NCBI GenBank assembly: GCA_964247725.1
Contig: CAXTVM010000011.1
Location: forward strand, 1-64,000
Length of the DNA: 64,000 nt
Direction: 5' to 3'
From: Lichenicola sp964247725
GTDB taxonomy: Bacteria > Pseudomonadota > Alphaproteobacteria > Acetobacterales > Acetobacteraceae
Position 1 is the stretch's first letter, and each line of letters begins with the position of its first letter. This document shows, one piece after another, positions 32,830 through 40,828 of the stretch. The translations under genes and the position numbers were made by a program. A model generated the notes under the pieces. It saw nothing but the letters and a program-made list of their open reading frames with translations, searched no databases and was not told the DNA's origin.

Positions 32830-34385
32830 GCGGCCGGTCGGCAGATGCCGACACGGCTCGCCGCCACGGAGGCGACGAAGTGGTGGACGCCGTCATCGTC
32901 GGATCGGGCGCCGGCGCCGGGCCGCTGGTGGCGCGGCTGGCCGCCGCCGGGCTGCGGGTGGTGGTGCTGGAGGCCGGGCGCCATCGCCCGGCCGAGGGCT
33001 TCACCCCGGACGAGATCGAGTCGGGCGACCTGTACTGGCTGGGCGAGCGGCTCAGCGCCGGCGAGACGGCCGAGGCGTTCGGCGCCAACAACAGCGGCAT
33101 CGGCGTGGGCGGCTCGACGCTGCATTGGGGGGCGTTCTGCCCGCGCCCGGCGCCGGGCGACTTCAGGCTGCGCAGCCTGAGCGGGCACGGCGAGGACTGG
33201 CCGTTCAGCGTCGCCGAGCTGACCCCCTACCTGGAGCGGGTGGAGCGCATCATCGGCGTGTCGGGACCGGCGGACTATCCGTGGGACCGGTCGCGGCGCT
33301 ACCTGATGCCGCCGGTGCCGCGCAACCCGTCGGCGCTGTCGATGCAGCGCGGCTGCGAGCGGCTGGGCCTGCGCAGCACCGATGCGCCGGCCGCCGTGCT
33401 GTCGCGCGACCGCGTCGGCCTCGGCGGCCCGCCGCGCCTGGCCTGCGTCGGCTGCGGCGCCTGCCACCAGGGCTGCCGCAACGACGCCAAGGCGACCACC
33501 GCCAACAGCTTCCTGGCCCAGGCGATGGCCGACGGCGCCGAGATCCGCACCGGCTGCATGGCGGTCAACATCGAGCGGGACGGGCGCGGGCTGGTCAGCG
33601 GGGTCTGCTACCTCGCGGACGGGGTCATGCACCGGCAGCGCTGCGCCGCCCTGTTCCTGTGCGCGGGTGCGATCGAGACGCCGCGCCTGCTGCTGCATAC
33701 CGGGCTCGCGAACTCCAGCGACCAGGTCGGGCGCAACTACATGGCGCACGTGGCGACCCAGGTCTGGGGCGTGGGCGACGAGGAGACGCGGCCGAACCGG
33801 GGCTATCCGTCCTCGCTGATCAGCGAGGACATGCTGCAGCCCGAAGCGGCCGGCTTCGCCGGCGGCTACCTGATGCAGAGCCTGGGGATGATGCCGGCGA
33901 CCTGGGGCAACCTGATCGCGCGCGGCCCGGCGCTGTGGGGGGACGCGCTGGTCGACCGGCTGATGGGCTACAACCGCTCGGTGGGCATCGGCATCAACGG
34001 CGACTGCCTGCCCTACGACCGCAACCGGCTGACGCTGTCCGACGAGACGGACGGCAGCGGCATGGCCAAGCCGCTGATCGCGTTCAGCTACGGCGACAAC
34101 GAGGCGGCGATGGACGCGCACGCGACGCGGACGATGACGGCGATCATGGAGGCGTCCGGCGCCCGCGACGTCTGGTCGGCGCCGCGTTCGGCGCACACCA
34201 TCGGCACCTGCCGCATGGGACGGGCGGGGGACCGCAACGTGGTCGATCCGCACGGCCGCAGCCACGACGTCGCCAACCTCTGGATCTGCGACAACTCGGT
34301 GTTCCCGAGTGCGCTGGCGGCCAATCCGGCCCTCACCATCATGGCGCTGAGCCTGCGGACCGCGGACGCCTTCCTGCGCGGATGA
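32826..34385 (+). CDS. GMC-family FAD oxidoreductase with CxxCxxCxxxC motif
   Basis: This 519-residue GMC flavoprotein has the FAD dinucleotide motif VIVGSGAGAGPLVARLAAAG at about residues 23-42 and the second GMC block GIGVGGSTLHWGAF. The C-terminal catalytic region is HTIGTCRMG, VVDPHGRSHDVANLWICD and SALAANPALTIMALSLRTAD. Cys207, 210, 213 and 217 (CVGCGACHQGC) have exactly the spacing of a ferredoxin cluster motif, so an Fe-S cluster beside FAD is likely. No cytochrome subunit is encoded here. The start is a GTG overlapping the previous stop (GTGA). It probably oxidises an alcohol or sugar; the substrate is unknown. Confidence 0.88.
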   Translation: MSGRSADADTARRHGGDEVVDAVIVGSGAGAGPLVARLAAAGLRVVVLEAGRHRPAEGFTPDEIESGDLYWLGERLSAGETAEAFGANNSGIGVGGSTLHWGAFCPRPAPGDFRLRSLSGHGEDWPFSVAELTPYLERVERIIGVSGPADYPWDRSRRYLMPPVPRNPSALSMQRGCERLGLRSTDAPAAVLSRDRVGLGGPPRLACVGCGACHQGCRNDAKATTANSFLAQAMADGAEIRTGCMAVNIERDGRGLVSGVCYLADGVMHRQRCAALFLCAGAIETPRLLLHTGLANSSDQVGRNYMAHVATQVWGVGDEETRPNRGYPSSLISEDMLQPEAAGFAGGYLMQSLGMMPATWGNLIARGPALWGDALVDRLMGYNRSVGIGINGDCLPYDRNRLTLSDETDGSGMAKPLIAFSYGDNEAAMDAHATRTMTAIMEASGARDVWSAPRSAHTIGTCRMGRAGDRNVVDPHGRSHDVANLWICDNSVFPSALAANPALTIMALSLRTADAFLRG

Positions 34386-34418
34386 GCCGGGCGGACGATC
34401 GGGCGTTGGACGGGCGAA

Positions 34419-36848
34419 CTAGGCCCGGGCCATCAGGCTGGCCTGATCGGGGCAGAGACGATCGGGCACGGCCTCGCCGCGGACCGTCCTCGAGACTGCG
34501 TGCCCGTGCTCCCGGAGCAGGGCCGCCACCTGCGTGACCGGCTGCGGCGTGCTGAACAGGTAGCCCTGCAGTTCGTCGCATCCCTCCGCCTGCAGCGCCC
34601 GGCGCTGGTCCTGCGTCTCGACTCCCTCGGCGTTCACCGCCATGCCAAGCGCGCGGCCCAGGCCGACGACCGCGCGGATGATCGCGATGCAGTCGTCCTG
34701 GCCGGCCATGCCGCGCACGAACGACTGGTCGATCTTGATCTTGTCGAACGGAAACCGGCGCAGGTAGCTCAGCGAGGAGTAGCCGGTGCCGAAGTCGTCC
34801 ATGGAGATCCGCACGCCCAGGCGGCGGATCGCATGCAGCGTGTCCAGCACCTGCTCGTCGTCCTGCAGCAGGACGGACTCCGTGATCTCGAGCTCGAGGC
34901 GGTCAGGACGCAGCCCGCTATCGGCCAGCGCCCGCTCGACCTGGTCCAGCAGCGAGCCGCCCTTGAACTGCAGCGAGGAGAGGTTCACCGCCACGCGCGG
35001 CTCGCCGGGCCAGCCGGCGGCATCGCGGCAGCCCTGCCGCAGCACCCATTCGCCGATCGCGGCGATGATGCCGATCTCCTCGGCGACCGGGATGAAGACG
35101 CCCGGGCTGACCTGGCCGCGCGACGGGTGGTGCCAGCGCAGCAGCGCCTCGAAGCCGCTGATCCCGCCGGCGGACCGGACGATCGGCTGGTAGAACACCT
35201 GGAACTCGTCTCGGGCGAGCGCGCCGCGCAGGTCGGTTTCCAGCGACCGGCGCATCTGCATGCGCCGGTCCATTTCCGCCTCGAAGAAGCACAGGGTGCC
35301 GCCGCCCTCGCCCTTGGCGCGATGCAGCGCCAGATCGACCGATTTCAGCAGCATGGCCGCGCTCGCCGCCGCGTCGTCGCACAGGGCGATGCCGAGGCTG
35401 GCGCCGGACAGGACCGGCTGGCCGTCCAGGTCGAACGGCTCGGCGAGGGCCTCGACGACGCGGCGGCCGAGCATCGTGGCGTCCTGCGGCTGCGTGCCGC
35501 CTTCCTGGATGAGGGCGAACTCGTCGCCGCCGAGGCGCGCCACCAGGGCGATGCCGGGGGCCGCCGCCTGCAACCTCTCGGTGACCCGGCACAGCAGCAG
35601 GTCGCCCGCCGGATGGCCCAGCGTTTCGTTCACCGACTTGAAGCGGTCGAGACCGAGCTGCAGCACGGCGACGGCGCCGTCCCGGCCGGCTCGATCCAGC
35701 GCCTGCTGCAGGCGCTCGCCGAACAGCAGCCGGTTCGGCAGGCCCGTCAGCAGGTCGTGGCGCGCCATGTGCGCGAGCCGCGCCTCGACCGCGCGCCGCT
35801 CGCTGACGTCCTCGTAGGTCGACACCCAGCCGCCGCCCTCGATCGCGCGCTGCGACACCGCGATCTCGCGGCCGTCCGGCAGGGTGCAGGAGAAGCTGCC
35901 GAGCTGTCCCGCCCCGGCGGCTCCAACCGCTCCGAACAGCGCCGCATGCTGCTCCCCGGGCAGGATCTCCATCAGCTCGGCGCCGATGCGCGGGATCCCG
36001 AACATCTCGGCGAAGCGGCGGTTGGCGATCGTCAGCCGTCGATCGGCATCGAACAGGCAGAGGCCCTGGACCATGTTCTCGAGCGCCGCCTCGAGCCGGG
36101 CGTGCTGCTCCGCCATGGCGCCGGCGTGGCTCGACGCCTGCGCGTCCATCAGCGCCCGGATGCGCGCCAGGGCGGCGGCGATGCTGTCCTGCATGATCGA
36201 GAGTGCCCGCAGCAGGTCGCCGGTCTCGCCGCGGCCGCGCACGCGGATGGCGTTGTCGAGCCGCCCAGCGGCGATGCTCTCGGCGATGCGGACGGCGCGC
36301 TGCACCGGCGGCGCGATCAGCGCACCGATCAGGGCGGTGATCAGGAGAGCGGCGACCAGCGACATCGCCAGCATCGCCCAGGTCCGTGACCGTTCCGTCG
36401 CGACCAGCCGCGCGGCGTTGCGGCGCGCCTTGAAGCCGTCGTCGGCGAACAGCTCGACCGCCCGCTCGAACCGCGACCTGATCGCGGCCGCGTCGAGCCG
36501 CGCGGGATCGCCGTTCATCGTCAGCAGCGCCTGATCCAGCTGCATGCGCAGGCCTTCGATCGTCAGCCGCTGGCGGCCGGCCGGCGCACGCTCGGCGGCC
36601 ACGGCGAGGTCGCCCACCAGATCGCGTGCCGAGCCCTGGATCGACCGCCGCTCGCGGATGGCGCGCTCGATGTCGACGAAGTCGAGCTGCGCAGAGCGCA
36701 GGTAGTTCATCGACATGAACTCGTCGTCGTAGACGCCCAGGGCCAGCGCGCCCAGACGCTGCTCCGAGCGCTGCGCGAACAGGCCCAGCGCGATCGTCAG
36801 CAGGACGAGCGCGAAGCAGCCGCTGAAGATCTTGAGCCTTATCGGCAT
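34419..36848 (-). CDS. Membrane GGDEF/EAL c-di-GMP protein with HAMP and PAS
   Basis: An 809-residue inner-membrane protein. Order: TM 8-26, periplasmic four-helix-bundle-like sensor 27-155, TM 157-179, HAMP 180-232, PAS 255-350, GGDEF 365-535 (LGGDEFAL intact at 440-444, so cyclase activity is possible), EAL 545-790 (EALLRW at 567-572; MDDFGTGYSS at 683-692; phosphodiesterase motifs kept). An intact GGDEF plus EAL means it may make or break c-di-GMP depending on the signal. It is the last gene of a minus-strand group with a cupredoxin, truncated hemoglobin and DUF3034 protein, which suggests control by an oxygen, NO or redox cue. Confidence 0.92.
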   Translation of the reverse strand: MPIRLKIFSGCFALVLLTIALGLFAQRSEQRLGALALGVYDDEFMSMNYLRSAQLDFVDIERAIRERRSIQGSARDLVGDLAVAAERAPAGRQRLTIEGLRMQLDQALLTMNGDPARLDAAAIRSRFERAVELFADDGFKARRNAARLVATERSRTWAMLAMSLVAALLITALIGALIAPPVQRAVRIAESIAAGRLDNAIRVRGRGETGDLLRALSIMQDSIAAALARIRALMDAQASSHAGAMAEQHARLEAALENMVQGLCLFDADRRLTIANRRFAEMFGIPRIGAELMEILPGEQHAALFGAVGAAGAGQLGSFSCTLPDGREIAVSQRAIEGGGWVSTYEDVSERRAVEARLAHMARHDLLTGLPNRLLFGERLQQALDRAGRDGAVAVLQLGLDRFKSVNETLGHPAGDLLLCRVTERLQAAAPGIALVARLGGDEFALIQEGGTQPQDATMLGRRVVEALAEPFDLDGQPVLSGASLGIALCDDAAASAAMLLKSVDLALHRAKGEGGGTLCFFEAEMDRRMQMRRSLETDLRGALARDEFQVFYQPIVRSAGGISGFEALLRWHHPSRGQVSPGVFIPVAEEIGIIAAIGEWVLRQGCRDAAGWPGEPRVAVNLSSLQFKGGSLLDQVERALADSGLRPDRLELEITESVLLQDDEQVLDTLHAIRRLGVRISMDDFGTGYSSLSYLRRFPFDKIKIDQSFVRGMAGQDDCIAIIRAVVGLGRALGMAVNAEGVETQDQRRALQAEGCDELQGYLFSTPQPVTQVAALLREHGHAVSRTVRGEAVPDRLCPDQASLMARA

Positions 36849-36876
36849 CGGTCCGGGACCCGCAGCATGCGGCCTA

Positions 36877-37245
36877 TCATCGGACGGTCACCTGCAGCAG
36901 CATGCGCGGATGGATATGGCAGCGGACCTCGAACGTGCCCGGGCTGGTGAAGCGGACGTCCACGGCCTTGCCGGGTTCCTGCTCGTCGGACTCGTAGGTC
37001 ATGGTGGGCGCGCTGACGAAGAGCTGGTGGATGAACTCGTCGTCGTTCTGGAACCGGAGCACGCCGCCGACCGGCACCGTCACCGAGGTGACGGTGAAGG
37101 CGCGATCGCGTTGCGTCACCAAAACGACGGCATCCTGGCCAAGCGACGCGCCACCGACCAGCAGGAGTGCCAGCGCCGCGGCGGCGGGCGGCCGCCAGAT
37201 GCTGCGAAGGGCGGGGGTGCGGAAAGTGAGGCCGATGCGGGTCAT
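36877..37245 (-). CDS. Periplasmic cupredoxin (amicyanin/plastocyanin-like)
   Basis: This small blue-copper-type protein has 122 residues with a signal segment near 20-36. The type 1 copper ligands are visible: His73 in DDEFIHQLF, and Cys109, His112 and Met115 in RCHIHPRM. The CxxHxxM spacing is that of amicyanin. It would carry single electrons in the periplasm. It lies 28 bp upstream of the GGDEF/EAL gene and 4 bp downstream of the hemoglobin gene, so the three are probably co-transcribed. It is sometimes labelled a methylamine utilisation protein, but no methylamine dehydrogenase is present. Confidence 0.88.
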   Translation of the reverse strand: MTRIGLTFRTPALRSIWRPPAAAALALLLVGGASLGQDAVVLVTQRDRAFTVTSVTVPVGGVLRFQNDDEFIHQLFVSAPTMTYESDEQEPGKAVDVRFTSPGTFEVRCHIHPRMLLQVTVR

Positions 37246-37249
37246 GGCG

Positions 37250-37717
37250 CTACTGCGTGACGATCTGGCGGGCGAGCGGCGCCAGGCGCGCCATCAGCCG
37301 GTTCTGGGTCCAGTTGGACACGCCGTCGCGGGTCATGACGATCTCGGTGTCCTCGGCCACCGCGTCGAACCGCGCCTGGTCGATCTTCAGCCCCTTGTGG
37401 GCGGCGGCCATTGACCGGCCCTTGTAGGAGCAGGGACCGTCGGCGATCACGCAGACATAGGCCGCGAGCCTCGACTTCAGACGATCGGGGTTGATGTTGT
37501 CGAAGTCCGCCTTCAGCCGTGGGTCGGTCATGTACAGCTCGACGACGCCGTCCACGATGCGATCCACGCCGGGGCGGCCGCCGAGGTCCTCGAACAGGGT
37601 GGCGGCGGCGACCGGCGCCGTGCCGAAGCCGATCCCGGCGGCGGCGGCCAGCGCCAGGATGCCGCCTGCCCGCAGGGCCGGCGCCGCCGGTCTCGATGAA
37701 GGACCGAAACGATGCAT
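37250..37717 (-). CDS. Group 1 truncated hemoglobin with signal peptide
   Basis: This 155-residue protein has an exported N-terminus (GGILALAAAAGIGFGTAPVAAA) followed by a short 2-on-2 globin: TLFEDLGGRPGVDRIVDGVV, then SMAAAHKGLKIDQARFDAVA with proximal His107. An additional Cys pair (Cys89 and Cys96) sits in the AYVCVIADGPCSYKG loop and may form a disulfide in the periplasm. The ATG at 37717 follows an AAGGAGATCACC ribosome-binding site. It could bind O2 or NO outside the cytoplasm and pass a redox signal to the neighbouring cupredoxin or GGDEF/EAL protein; this is inference. Confidence 0.87.
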   Translation of the reverse strand: MHRFGPSSRPAAPALRAGGILALAAAAGIGFGTAPVAAATLFEDLGGRPGVDRIVDGVVELYMTDPRLKADFDNINPDRLKSRLAAYVCVIADGPCSYKGRSMAAAHKGLKIDQARFDAVAEDTEIVMTRDGVSNWTQNRLMARLAPLARQIVTQ

Positions 37718-37728
37718 GGTGATCTCCT

Positions 37729-38646
37729 TCACAACCCGATCTGCAGGGAGAGATAGACGCCCTGCTGGCGTCCCTGGCCGGCGATGTCGCCGAGATCGGC
37801 GAAGGCCAGCGTCGTGGACAGGTGGTGGTCGACGAAGTAGGCGACGAACAGGTCGTAGGCGTCGCCCTCGTGGGCGAAGCCCAGATTGTCGGGCTTCGAG
37901 CGGAAGTCGGCACCGATCGCCAGGCGACGGGTGGCCAGGAAGGCGGCCGAGCCCTCGAACTCGGGATGGTAGGAGTCGCTGCGGTCGCCGCCGAAGCCGA
38001 GCAGGCCGAACTGGTTCGCCTTGGTGGCGCGCACCGTCGCGTCGACCAGCAGGCTCTGCGCCAGGAACAGCTTGGTCGCGGCGACATAGAAGTCGGTGCC
38101 GGTGGCGCTGCGCGCGCCGAGCGCCCGCAGCAGGTCGGCGTGGTCGGCGACCTTCTCCTGGACGCCGACCGAGAGCTCCGGGGTCCAGCTGTCCTGGTCG
38201 TAGAGCAGGTTGCCGAACAGGCGGGTCTTGGCGCCGTAGATGTCCTGGTGGAACTGGTAGCCGCCGCCGAGACCGAGGCGGCGGCCGGTGTCGCCGGTGT
38301 CGAACCATTGATGGGTGTAGGAGAGCTCGACCCGGTCGTACAGGCCGATGCCGGCGCCGGCCGCGTGCAGGGTGAAGTCGGGCAGGGGCACGACGGTGTA
38401 GTGGATGTTGCCGCCGACGGCGTCGTTGGTCCCGTAGCCGGTGATCACCGCCCAGGGCACCAGGCCGCTGCCGGCAGCACCCTCGATCTCGGTGACGCCG
38501 GACGTGGCCAGCAGCCGGCCGCTGTCCTGCGCCCAGGCGCCGGCAAGCGGGCAGGACGCGAGGCACGACACCAGCAGCAGCATGGCGACCGGGCCGAAGC
38601 CCGGCAGATCGCGTGGTACTGAACGCACTGTTGCACCATCCCGCAA
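37729..38646 (-). CDS. DUF3034 family outer-membrane-type protein
   Basis: This 305-residue protein has a signal peptide ending near AGAWAQ. The DUF3034 pattern follows: LLATSGVTEIEGAAGSGLVP, GIGLYDRVELSYTHQWFDTG, LGLGGGYQFHQDIYGAKTRL and YDQDSWTPELSVGVQ. Alternating hydrophobic strands and the final aromatic/Leu C-terminus suggest a beta-barrel. The function is unknown. It leads the four-gene minus-strand group and starts 12 bp before the hemoglobin gene. Confidence 0.85.
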   Translation of the reverse strand: MRDGATVRSVPRDLPGFGPVAMLLLVSCLASCPLAGAWAQDSGRLLATSGVTEIEGAAGSGLVPWAVITGYGTNDAVGGNIHYTVVPLPDFTLHAAGAGIGLYDRVELSYTHQWFDTGDTGRRLGLGGGYQFHQDIYGAKTRLFGNLLYDQDSWTPELSVGVQEKVADHADLLRALGARSATGTDFYVAATKLFLAQSLLVDATVRATKANQFGLLGFGGDRSDSYHPEFEGSAAFLATRRLAIGADFRSKPDNLGFAHEGDAYDLFVAYFVDHHLSTTLAFADLGDIAGQGRQQGVYLSLQIGL

Positions 38647-39065
38647 GGTGACCGGGCGCAGGATGCGGCAGACTGCTTAAGATTGGGTTTTCGACACGGT
38701 GCGGGATGCATCGAGGCAACCTGCCGCCGCTGCCATAGGCGGCGGCTCGCAATGCACGCCGCCGGCTTTGTCGGCGTGGCCGGCCCCATCATGGACCGCC
38801 AGCTGCGGATGGAGGCAGATCGGGCGCCGGATGGCGATGGCCTGGGTCGGTCGTCGTTGACGAACCCGGCCGCGATCGGCCTGCGCGGTGCCGCCCCGTT
38901 CCCGGTCCGGTCCGGAAGCGTGCTCAGCGCGTCGTGCTCGGGATCGTCGGAGACCGGCACCTGGTCGCCGGCATCGTTCCCGCCGCCGATATCGACCGGG
39001 CCGAACGAGTCGGCGCCGCAACGGCCGACACCCGGCAGCAGGAACAGGCGGCATCGGCCCCAGGC

Positions 39066-39133
39066 CTAGAGCATCATCCGATCGAACAGACTTGTTCGCC
39101 CGGATAAAGATGCTTGCGAGGACAACGAGCTAG
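39066..39133. repeat. CTAG-bounded dispersed repeat, copy 1
   Basis: This is a 68-bp element that starts CTAGAGCATCATCCGATCG and ends GACAACGAGCTAG, with an internal inverted repeat around CGAACAGACTTGTTCG. The reverse complement of 50869-50931 matches it over its length with scattered differences, so it is a dispersed repeat family distinct from the compound palindromes. Confidence 0.85.
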
Positions 39134-39174
39134 AGCATGATCCGTGAGCCTCAAGCGATCGGATCATGCTCTAG
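39130..39174. repeat. Perfect 15-bp inverted repeat
   Basis: CTAGAGCATGATCCG and CGGATCATGCTCTAG are exact complements around a 15-base loop. The left arm shares its first four bases with the end of the neighbouring repeat, and its CTAGAGCATNATCCG start matches the other family copies, so it is probably a reduced relative. It lies 58 bp before the epimerase start and may form an mRNA or DNA hairpin. Confidence 0.85.
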
Positions 39175-39232
39175 TGGCGACGATGCGGGGTGGTGCAGGG
39201 TTGGGCCGTTCATCGGTTCGGGGGATGCGGCC

Positions 39233-40093
39233 ATGCATCGGTTCGGGAGCGCCCGGCTGCGGGCGGCGGTCGGCGCGGAGGGCGGCGAGCTGGCTTCGAT
39301 CCGCACCGCGTCGGGACGGGAACTGCTGTGGCAGGCAGGTCCGGAGTGGCCGCGGCACGCGCCGATGCTGTTCCCGATCGTCGGCCGGCTCGCCGGCGAC
39401 ACCCTGCGCCACGACGGCCGCGCGATGCGGATGACCCAGCACGGATTCGCGCGCGACCGCCGCTTCGGCTGGCTCGAACGCGGTGCGGAGGGATGCCGGC
39501 TGGTGCTGGAGGACGACGCGCAGAGCCGGGCGATCTACCCGTTCCGGTTCCGGCTGGAGGTCGGCTACCGGATCGAGCAGGACCGGCTGACGGTGGAGTA
39601 TGCGCTGCGCAACACCGGCGATGCGCTGCTGCCGGCGTCGCTGGGCGCGCATCCGGCGTTCCGCTGGCCGCTGGCGGACGGGCTCGACCGGCTGGCGCAC
39701 CGGCTGGTGTTCGCAGAGCCGGAGCCGGCGCCGATCCGGCGCGTCGCCGGCGGGCTGCTGCGGCCGGAGGCGGAGCGGAGCCCGATCCGCGGCCGCGTGC
39801 TGGCGCTGCGCCCGGAGCTGTTCACGGACGACGCGCTGATCCTGGAGCGGCCGGCGAGCTGCTCGGTGCGCTACGAGGCCGAGGACGGCCCGGCGCTCAC
39901 GGTCGCCTGGCACGGCATGCGCGAGCTCGGGATCTGGTCGAAACCGGGTGCCGACTTCCTCTGCATCGAGCCGTGGCACGGGCTGGCCGACCCGGTCGGC
40001 TACGAAGGCGACTTCGCCGACAAGGCGGCCCTGATGCGGCTGCAGCCGGGCGAGACCGCGCATCTGGGCTGGAGCGTGCGGGCGCACGGGTGA
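39233..40093 (+). CDS. Aldose 1-epimerase family protein
   Basis: This 286-residue beta-sandwich protein belongs to the galactose mutarotase-like superfamily (YeaD/LacX type). Marks are PMLFPIVGRLAGDTLRHDGR, TQHGFARDRRFGW with a possible catalytic His, LGAHPAFRWPL with the second His, and FLCIEPWHGLADP with the Glu that acts as base. Such enzymes interconvert alpha and beta anomers of sugars or sugar phosphates in the cytoplasm. The ATG at 39233 removes an upstream in-frame extension that reads through the hairpin. The neighbours give no sugar pathway. Confidence 0.87.
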   Translation: MHRFGSARLRAAVGAEGGELASIRTASGRELLWQAGPEWPRHAPMLFPIVGRLAGDTLRHDGRAMRMTQHGFARDRRFGWLERGAEGCRLVLEDDAQSRAIYPFRFRLEVGYRIEQDRLTVEYALRNTGDALLPASLGAHPAFRWPLADGLDRLAHRLVFAEPEPAPIRRVAGGLLRPEAERSPIRGRVLALRPELFTDDALILERPASCSVRYEAEDGPALTVAWHGMRELGIWSKPGADFLCIEPWHGLADPVGYEGDFADKAALMRLQPGETAHLGWSVRAHG

Positions 40094-40147
40094 AACCGCC
40101 CCACCCTCCGGCGGTTTGGACTGCTCACGAAATCAGGAGACCACGCG

Positions 40148-40828
40148 ATGCCCAAGGCCCTGCTGGTGGAGATCGAGGCGAAGCCGGCCGCAGCCGCCGG
40201 GATCGCCGACTTCCTGCGCGATGCGGTGCGGGCGGCAGAGGACGAGCCGCAGACGCGCGACTGGTACGCGCTGCGCTTCGACGACCTGAACTTCGCGATC
40301 TTCGACACCTTCGAGGGCAGCCTCGGCCGGCTGGCGCACCTGGCCGGGTCGATCGGGCGCGGGCTGCTGCTGAAGAGCTTCACCAGCCTGAACGGCATGC
40401 CGGGCATCACCGGCGCCGAGCTGATCGCGGCCAAGCTGCCGACGGCCACGGTCCCGGCGACGCTGGCGTTGCAGGCCTGGATCGAGACCCGGCAGGGCCA
40501 GGGGAGGGATTTCGGCGAATACCTGGTCGAGGCGAAGTCGATGGCCGACCTGGAGCCGGGCACGCTGGCCTGGTATGCGCTGCGGACCCAGCCGAACGGC
40601 TTCGCGATCGTGGCCGCGTTCGCCGACGAGGCGGCGCGGACCGCGCACCTGGAGGGCGAGGCGGCGGCCGGGATGCGGCGGCTGGTCGGGCGCTACCTCG
40701 ACGCGATGCCGGAGCTGCGGCCGGCCGAGGTGCTGGCCTGCAAGCAGTCGGGCTGGCTGGAGATGGCCTCAGCCGCGCAGCAGGTGCATGCCGAACAGCC
40801 CGAGCGGATCAGTCCAGAAGCCGGCTGA
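40148..40828 (+). CDS. Tandem antibiotic-biosynthesis-monooxygenase-like (ABM) domain protein
   Basis: This 226-residue protein is made of two similar dimeric alpha-beta-barrel halves. The first is about 1-100 (LLVEIEAKPAAAAGIADFL, DWYALRFDDLNFAIFDTF), the second about 105-205 (LQAWIETRQGQGRDFGEYL, AWYALRTQPNGFAIVAAF). The halves align, so it is a duplicated ABM domain. The family includes cofactor-free monooxygenases and heme-degrading enzymes, but many members are unassigned. It has AGGAGA before the ATG. Its last 20 residues run 60 bp into the 3' end of the convergent egtD gene, so the natural stop may have been lost. Confidence 0.75.
   Translation: MPKALLVEIEAKPAAAAGIADFLRDAVRAAEDEPQTRDWYALRFDDLNFAIFDTFEGSLGRLAHLAGSIGRGLLLKSFTSLNGMPGITGAELIAAKLPTATVPATLALQAWIETRQGQGRDFGEYLVEAKSMADLEPGTLAWYALRTQPNGFAIVAAFADEAARTAHLEGEAAAGMRRLVGRYLDAMPELRPAEVLACKQSGWLEMASAAQQVHAEQPERISPEAG

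Larger units (their letters stand above)
38647..39232 (+). other. Intergenic region with no supported gene; holds two palindromic elements
   Basis: About 585 bases lie between the divergent DUF3034 and aldose-epimerase genes. Reading frames such as 38683-39069 (plus) and 38445-38960 (minus) lack family resemblance and ribosome-binding sites. The right half holds the CTAG-bounded repeat (39066-39133) and a perfect hairpin (39130-39174). The promoter of the DUF3034 group should lie in 38650-38750. Confidence 0.7.

Noticed and set aside
38445..39069. Frames of 128-171 codons on both strands between DUF3034 and the epimerase
   Set aside because: Low-complexity Arg/Pro/Ser composition, no start signals, no family resemblance.
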